A stretch of 64,000 nt of DNA from contig CACVBU010000276.1 in assembly GCA_902728285.1 (NCBI GenBank), positions 372,001 through 436,000 of the forward strand. Direction: 5' to 3'. How positions within the stretch are numbered: position 1 is the first letter of the stretch; every line of letters begins with the position of its first letter. This stretch comes from Clytia hemisphaerica (Eukaryota; Cnidaria; Hydrozoa; Leptothecata; Clytiidae). Position numbers and translations under genes: made by a program. Under the pieces are notes generated by a model that saw only the letters and a list, made by a program, of their open reading frames with translations, did no database searches and was not told where the DNA came from. Below are positions 59,701-64,000 of this stretch, piece by piece.

Positions 59701-61614
59701 TGCTTTTGAAAACCAATGCGTAAATCGAGTATTATAAAATGTAAATCGGTAACACTCTGAGATTGGAGACAATAGAAAAGGTCATCTCACGATAAAACAC
59801 GAAACGATACCTTAAACGTTTGAAATTAACATTGAATTCTTATCCAAATTTAGATCCTATGTGTATAACATTTTGACCTTGATTTGTCAAAGGAGAAAAA
59901 AGCCAGTTACTTTGTGCAAATAAAATGTATTGATAAATAAGTCCCTTTCTTCGAATATTTCTGACGTAAACTTAACTGCTCTTTCGCTAAATTTGGAACT
60001 CCTACCTAGTCAATTGGTCCACTTTTTTACGATATCTGCCACGTAACATTAAGAAAGTACAGGCAAAATCAAAAAGCAATGAAATTGCTTTGGGTACAAG
60101 ATTAGCAAAAATGTAAAAGTTAAAAAATAACAGAAAAAGATCTTTCAGGTTATTCGGAAAATTTATAGAAATCTTTTTTTTTCGGTTTTTTATTAGGACA
60201 TCAAGTGTCTGCGTCAAGAGAAGCAACAAAACTTAGATGAAATCAAAATTCTGAAGGAACAACAAAAATTGATCGACTCTCCTCAAAGGTAAGGACCAAT
60301 GAAAGATAGCGATAGCGATTACTATCCATAACCTTAAATTTATACTGAAAAGGAAATATATTGTTAAAACCACTAGTTGTCAAATCAGGTATATGTAATA
60401 GCGAAGCTGGATGATGGACGACAATTCCTTAGCGGATTGCTTCTTTGTACACATAATAGAAATCCATCTCTGTACCCTTGAGTGTTCTGTTTTTATAAGA
60501 AAAATGAAGCAGACAAAGTATTCACGCAGACGTTTTTTCGCCAAAGATTATTTTGAAATCCACTGATTTTCTTTCACCCCTCCCCAGGTACAACAAATAC
60601 ACTGTGGTAGCTCTCCAAACCAAAGCAGATGGCTATGAACGTGAAATCAAACATTTGAAAAAAGCTTTAAAACGATCAGACGAATATATTGAAAAACTAA
60701 CCACTGAAATTGAGACGTACAAACGAAGCAGCAGTACACAAAAATCACCAAATTACCCAGCCTCTAAAGTGTCTGACGATAGAAATGTGTTCGGGACACA
60801 AGCTAATGATATGAATAATAGACTAAAGTTGTATGGTGGTGTTACAAACAGTTTTAGTAAGACCATGTCGAGTGCAAGTGCAACTTTACAGAGTCTTGTA
60901 AGACACAATGAACAAGGGATGAATGATGATCAGTCAATGTCAAAAATCTGGAATCCAACTCAACCGTCACCGAAAAACTCTTTAATTACAGAAAATATTG
61001 AAAACTCAAAGAAATTTGAAATGCTAGAGACCAACCCCAAACAAGATCAAGCTCTTATATCCAACCCGTCTCGTTTTCCAGCATGTGCGAAATTATTGGA
61101 GCTTTCCAAACAACATGACATTACACCTGATAAAAATGGAACACCATCTCCTTCCTCTAGAAGTGACCCTGAACAGAAAAATCAGCCAACCAGCACAGTA
61201 GGAAATTCAAGTAGACATTCTTCAACACCTGTTTCACCTAGTCGTAGCCCAGTAGTCAACTATTCTTCGTCTGGCAGAACAGAAAACTTCTCTTCACCTC
61301 ATAACAATGGATCACCGAATCAACAAATTTATCAACGCGAAAACGAGGCTGACGAAATAACCATAGTGATGCCATCAACAGAGAGCGCGTCGCATTGGTT
61401 ACAATCTACAAATCAACATGGTGGACGGAGCAGCGCAGAAAGACATGTGAATAGTGAAGAAAGATCGTCTTCACCCGCTTGGCATCAACCTTCTAGATAC
61501 AATAATAAGACTAATGGAAGTCGAATAGGTTTTGATGCAAGTATGCTTTCTTCCAAAGAAAGAGGACTGTTTTCACCAGCAAAGAAAATCAAAACTGAAG
61601 TATGTTACGAATGA
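53764..61614 (+). CDS. OBI1/RNF219-like coiled-coil protein
   Basis: Exons: 53764-53785 (start MAFQPYE), 54221-54324, 54717-55028, 60197-60288, 60588-61614; 518 aa, phases close. Coiled-coil heptads run through exons 3-5. The segment at the start of the last exon, KYTVVALQTKADGYEREI then KKALKRSDEYIEKL, resembles the conserved coiled-coil core of vertebrate OBI1/RNF219, a ubiquitin ligase that modifies the origin recognition complex. The rest of the last exon is long, Ser/Pro/Asn-rich and disordered, ending near a basic PAKKIKTE that could be a nuclear signal. The RING finger of OBI1 is not found in these exons, so ligase activity cannot be assumed. An alternative first exon at 52393-52480 has the same end phase. 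If neither first exon is real, ATG 54241 gives a shorter protein. Confidence 0.65.
54000..54145. repeat. Dispersed repeat rich in TTCGAATTATAGAAG, copy 2
   Basis: Shares GAATTATAGAAGTTCGAA and the AATTGGAACTCGAAC/TTCGAATTATAGAAAG arrangement with 37141-37275. Confidence 0.5.
56274..56507. mobile_element. G/C-run-ended repeat element (ACGG-repeat family), copy 2
   Basis: Nearly identical to 27685-27950 over about 200 bp (for example GACGGGAAAACGGTATTTTA, AAGCCGGTGTGACGGTG). Ends TTATAGGGGGGGGGGTTGTA on the left and TACAACCCCCCCCCTTTATA on the right, inverted. The high identity suggests recent movement. Confidence 0.78.
56660..58095. mobile_element. Older inverted-repeat element interrupted by the foldback
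   Basis: Left part (56660-56793) has CTATATCCGGCATCTTTGATCGG, a T run and AAAGTGGTAACC. Right part (57989-58095) has these blocks in reverse complement, ending TTTATATAAAGCTCAGTGG. It is a relative of the element at 37966-38456. The two parts are separated exactly by the 1195-bp foldback. Confidence 0.6.
56794..57988. mobile_element. Foldback / Mutator-like non-autonomous element, 299-bp inverted repeats
   Basis: 1195 bp. Ends GAGGCCCGGAATTCC and GGAATTCCGGGCCTC. The inverted arms run 56794-57092 and 57690-57988, 299 bp each with few mismatches. The arms are built of repeated CCGAGTTA-type motifs (for example TTTCCGAGTTATTTTCCATT). A 9-bp duplication ATTGATACC flanks it (56785-56793 and 57989-57997). 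Long inverted ends plus 9-bp duplication fit a MULE (Mutator-like) element. No transposase inside; part of the centre (57175-57360) resembles the TAAGGGT family. Confidence 0.85.
58548..58829. mobile_element. G-run-ended element (TAAGGGT-repeat family), copy 2
   Basis: Starts CCGGGGG (long G run) TACTTA and ends AGTAGCCCCCGGG. Flanked by an 8-bp duplication GTTAAATT at 58540-58547 and 58830-58837. The interior has irregular GTCCCGCTAAGGGTCGAAAA-type repeats, and CAGCTCGTAACCCTAGTACC near the right end is shared with 57175-57360. Confidence 0.78.
59136..59276. mobile_element. 141-bp hairpin MITE
   Basis: Left arm AATACAATAATGACCGGT and GGGCTGTACTGA pair with right arm TCAGTACAGCCC and ACCGGTCATTATTGTATT. 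The inner arm continues with ATATTGCCC. An almost complete foldback with a short loop. Confidence 0.85.
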
Positions 61615-62025
61615 TATCAAAAAATTGGAATTTCATGAAAACTTTTTTTTGACCCCGTGTATATCAGAACCTTGTTAATACTTTATCGACTTTGAAATGT
61701 ATAAACTTTCCAATTTTCACAAAATCTCTTTATATGATAGTTAGATAGTAATATAGAAGATAATGTAATGTAAAAAATAAGTGAACGTGACAAATTTTAA
61801 CCTGTCAAGGGCACAAAAATCTAGACTTTAAAAAATCAACCTCTTAGCTATATAAGAAAAACATTTGCAATGTTTGATTTGGTTTACAATGTTTTCAGTA
61901 GTTAATGCCATTAATGAGAATAAAATTGGTCAAAATTAAAAACAACCTGCAAAATACCTGTAAAATAAACAAAGCTTCTTCTGTTTGGAAACTCTAAAAA
62001 TAACCAAACGCAGTCATTATAAAAA
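61615..62025. other. Convergent 3' region
   Basis: Short AT-rich spacer between two genes that face each other. AATAAA signals for the + strand gene lie at 61919-61924 and 61964-61969. Confidence 0.6.
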
Positions 62026-63672
62026 TTAAACATGAACAACCTGAATTTTCAAATTTCTTAAACTTTTTGGTCGAATTCCATTATGGTCGTATTGTGAATC
62101 AACATGGATCCATTCCAAGGCTCTGAAAGGTGACAGTAATTTACAAAAATGAAAGCCAGCTGCTATCTTCAAGATATAGTCTGTAGGTGTTCTCATCATT
62201 GGTGCTTGAAGGACGGTCTGTGTTTTGTCGGCGTTATCTTTGTACTTCAAATAGGTCCATATCCACAGTGGACCAATATTGTAAGGACCAAGATCTTTAC
62301 CAATGACCAATTTCTTGCCGTATTTCTGATATCTGTGAAGTGCATCAGGATTTGTTTTAGAGAGAGCCCAGTTTAACGCTTGTTGATTGATTTCACCACA
62401 ACGATTACCAACTTCGTCAGTTTGATGAAAATCAGCTTGTTTATTTCCTGCTGCTTTTTGTACAGATTGTCGTGACATGAGTTTGGCTTTCATTTCAACT
62501 GCACCAACTTCATATTTGCCAGTATCCAAAGAGTTCAAACGGTGGTAATAGTTCTCAGTAACTGTCCCACTGTAAATCATGCATTTCCTTTTGGTAGGTG
62601 GTGAGGGACATGAGTTGTTGATTGCTGGTAAGGGGTCTACGGGAAAGAATGTCCAAGCCCGATGAAAGTTGTCCTCTGAGGTTATATCAGCGTTGAATTC
62701 TGTTAAATTTCCACTCATTAGTTTTTGAGCGTATGGAACCCATTCTGAGCCTTTCAAACAAGTTGGCCGGTCATCGTTAACCAGTGTTTTGTTGTAACAA
62801 GGTGGTTTCAAGTTATAGCTTCCTTCAATTTCCATCGCTTCAGAAAACGGTTTCATAAAGTCATCTGTGTAATCAATCATGTCTTGGATATTTGACCAAG
62901 GATTGTCGGAACCTTCCAGTTTTGAGATGAAGCTTGCCATGACATTGCCAGTGATGACATGACCAACTTTCTCAGGAACTTCTGGATGAAGATCAGTTGA
63001 AGTTACAGAGCTTGGTATCATTGAGAAATCCATGAAACTTGAATGACTCATACCTCTCAAGGCAACTACAGGGAACATTCCTGATTGACTTTTGACAATG
63101 TTTTTCTTTGCATGCCAGTAACCTTCAGCACTTCTACTAACTCTCAAAAGTCCATCAAGTTCTCCGTTGAGGGTAAGGGTTGGAACATCATAATCGAATT
63201 TTGTTTGTCCTGAACCTGTGATTCTTCTTGTGTTTCTCAACAGAACTGCTCCCATCAATATTTGACCTTTGACAAAGTTCGATTTTCCTTTGGCATAGAT
63301 TTGCGTCATGACACCTCCCAAAGAATGAGCAGCCAAATAAATCTGATCTCCTGGAAAGTTGTGCTTGGTTTTAAGCATTTTCAAGGTGTATTGGACATAA
63401 CGGGTCATCAATATAGGCTCTGGTACATCAAGAAAGAATTCAGGAAGACCAACCCAAGCTTTGAAGCCTTGAGTTGCAGCTGCTTTCTGAAATTCTTGAG
63501 CGATCGTTCGATACGCTTCAGGTGAGCATCGCATACCATGAATCCAAATAACAGCGATAGGTTTTCCACCAGAAGCTGTTGGTGGTGGTTCAAGGTAGAT
63601 TGGATCAGCATTGATCTGTTGGAGAAGAACAGTGATTGCCAGAATGCTTGCAACAAGATTGTTGATACTCAT
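62026..63672 (-). CDS. Secreted alpha/beta hydrolase, one exon
   Basis: A 548-aa intronless protein on the minus strand. Residues 1-22 form a signal peptide. The oxyanion HG lies at 45-46 (WIHGM), the nucleophile in AHSLGG (Ser117), a likely acid in NGELDG (Asp173), and a likely catalytic His in GMSHSSF (His210). These complete a hydrolase triad within the first 240 residues. The remaining ~300 residues contain several cysteines (PPCYNKT, PTCLKG, NNSCPSPP, RKCMIY, NRCGE, FHFCK) and N-glycosylation sites, and do not look like the hydrolase fold; I do not recognise them. Substrate unknown; an extracellular or lysosomal esterase/lipase is a reasonable inference. ATG at 63672 chosen because the leader follows at once. 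Confidence 0.85.
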   Translation of the reverse strand: MSINNLVASILAITVLLQQINADPIYLEPPPTASGGKPIAVIWIHGMRCSPEAYRTIAQEFQKAAATQGFKAWVGLPEFFLDVPEPILMTRYVQYTLKMLKTKHNFPGDQIYLAAHSLGGVMTQIYAKGKSNFVKGQILMGAVLLRNTRRITGSGQTKFDYDVPTLTLNGELDGLLRVSRSAEGYWHAKKNIVKSQSGMFPVVALRGMSHSSFMDFSMIPSSVTSTDLHPEVPEKVGHVITGNVMASFISKLEGSDNPWSNIQDMIDYTDDFMKPFSEAMEIEGSYNLKPPCYNKTLVNDDRPTCLKGSEWVPYAQKLMSGNLTEFNADITSEDNFHRAWTFFPVDPLPAINNSCPSPPTKRKCMIYSGTVTENYYHRLNSLDTGKYEVGAVEMKAKLMSRQSVQKAAGNKQADFHQTDEVGNRCGEINQQALNWALSKTNPDALHRYQKYGKKLVIGKDLGPYNIGPLWIWTYLKYKDNADKTQTVLQAPMMRTPTDYILKIAAGFHFCKLLSPFRALEWIHVDSQYDHNGIRPKSLRNLKIQVVHV

Positions 63673-64000
63673 TTTAATTTATTTCACTCGTCTGTAATAA
63701 GAGAAAAGTGGGTAGGTCAAAGAAGAATCGTCTATCTAGATTTTACTTCATTATGGAAGAAAGTATGTAGAAAGAAGAAAAAGGATGTGAATTATGAGTT
63801 GCTTCAATAGAATCGTTTCTTATTTAGCTTTGAACATATTTTAAAAACAAACTTTCTCTAAACCGAGAAAGCTATAGATTGCTCAAACATCTTACTCTTT
63901 CCCAACTTAAAATCAAGTTCAATCGTGATTTTCAGTTTTTAAAAACCTAACCAAAGAAACAAAAAATCATTAACTTGGTACTCTGTTTATGTTTGTTATT
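63673..64000. other. Upstream of the hydrolase gene, no gene seen
   Basis: AT-rich sequence without convincing coding potential; presumably 5' UTR and promoter of the hydrolase on the minus strand. Confidence 0.4.

Larger units (their letters stand above)
55029..60196. other. 5.2-kb repeat-filled intron of the OBI1-like gene
   Basis: Contains the ACGG-repeat element copy 2 (56274-56507), the broken inverted-repeat element (56660-58095) with the foldback transposon in it, the TAAGGGT-family element (58548-58829) and a hairpin MITE (59136-59276). No nested gene was seen. Confidence 0.6.

Overview
The window looks like genomic DNA from an early-branching animal. It is AT-rich, has GT-AG introns mostly of a few hundred bases, AATAAA polyadenylation signals, and many small non-autonomous transposons. 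The gene content (VEGFR/PDGFR-type receptor tyrosine kinases with seven Ig domains, class A GPCRs, a transcobalamin-like DUF4430 protein, an OBI1/RNF219-like coiled-coil protein) is animal. My best guess is a cnidarian, perhaps a medusozoan, but nothing here proves the species.

Layout. From about 1 to 41.8 kb there is a head-to-tail array of three full-length paralogous receptor tyrosine kinases on the + strand: RTK-A (976-12303, 16 coding exons, 1319 aa), RTK-B (13601-25032, 18 exons, 1265 aa) and RTK-C (29207-41582, 18 exons, 1236 aa). Exon models were built by hand from splice sites, and all phases close without a frameshift. Each predicts a signal peptide, seven Ig-like domains, one membrane helix, an intact tyrosine kinase with a short kinase insert, and a tyrosine-rich tail. 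An antisense GPCR gene lies inside an intron of RTK-C (36084-37113).

From 43.4 to 47.4 kb lies a secreted, probably GPI-anchored protein made of two nearly identical DUF4430 domains on duplicated exons; its long first intron holds a 155-bp tandem repeat. A one-exon GPCR (49532-50467) follows. Just upstream of it is a decayed GPCR paralogue broken by a transposon that itself carries a second transposon. From 52.4 or 53.8 to 61.6 kb is an OBI1/RNF219-like coiled-coil gene whose 5.2-kb intron is packed with repeats, including a 1.2-kb Mutator-like foldback element with 299-bp inverted repeats. Converging on it is a one-exon secreted alpha/beta hydrolase (62026-63672, minus strand).

Function. 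The three RTKs are probably growth-factor receptors that arose by tandem duplication and then diverged in activation-loop tyrosines, tail docking motifs and intron positions. The remaining genes have no evident functional link to them. I found no obvious wholly new system. The features I consider most worth checking are a lysine/arginine-rich insert in the kinase N-lobe shared by all three RTKs, the duplicated cobalamin-binding-like domain, and several families of small elements ending in G/C runs with internal short repeats.
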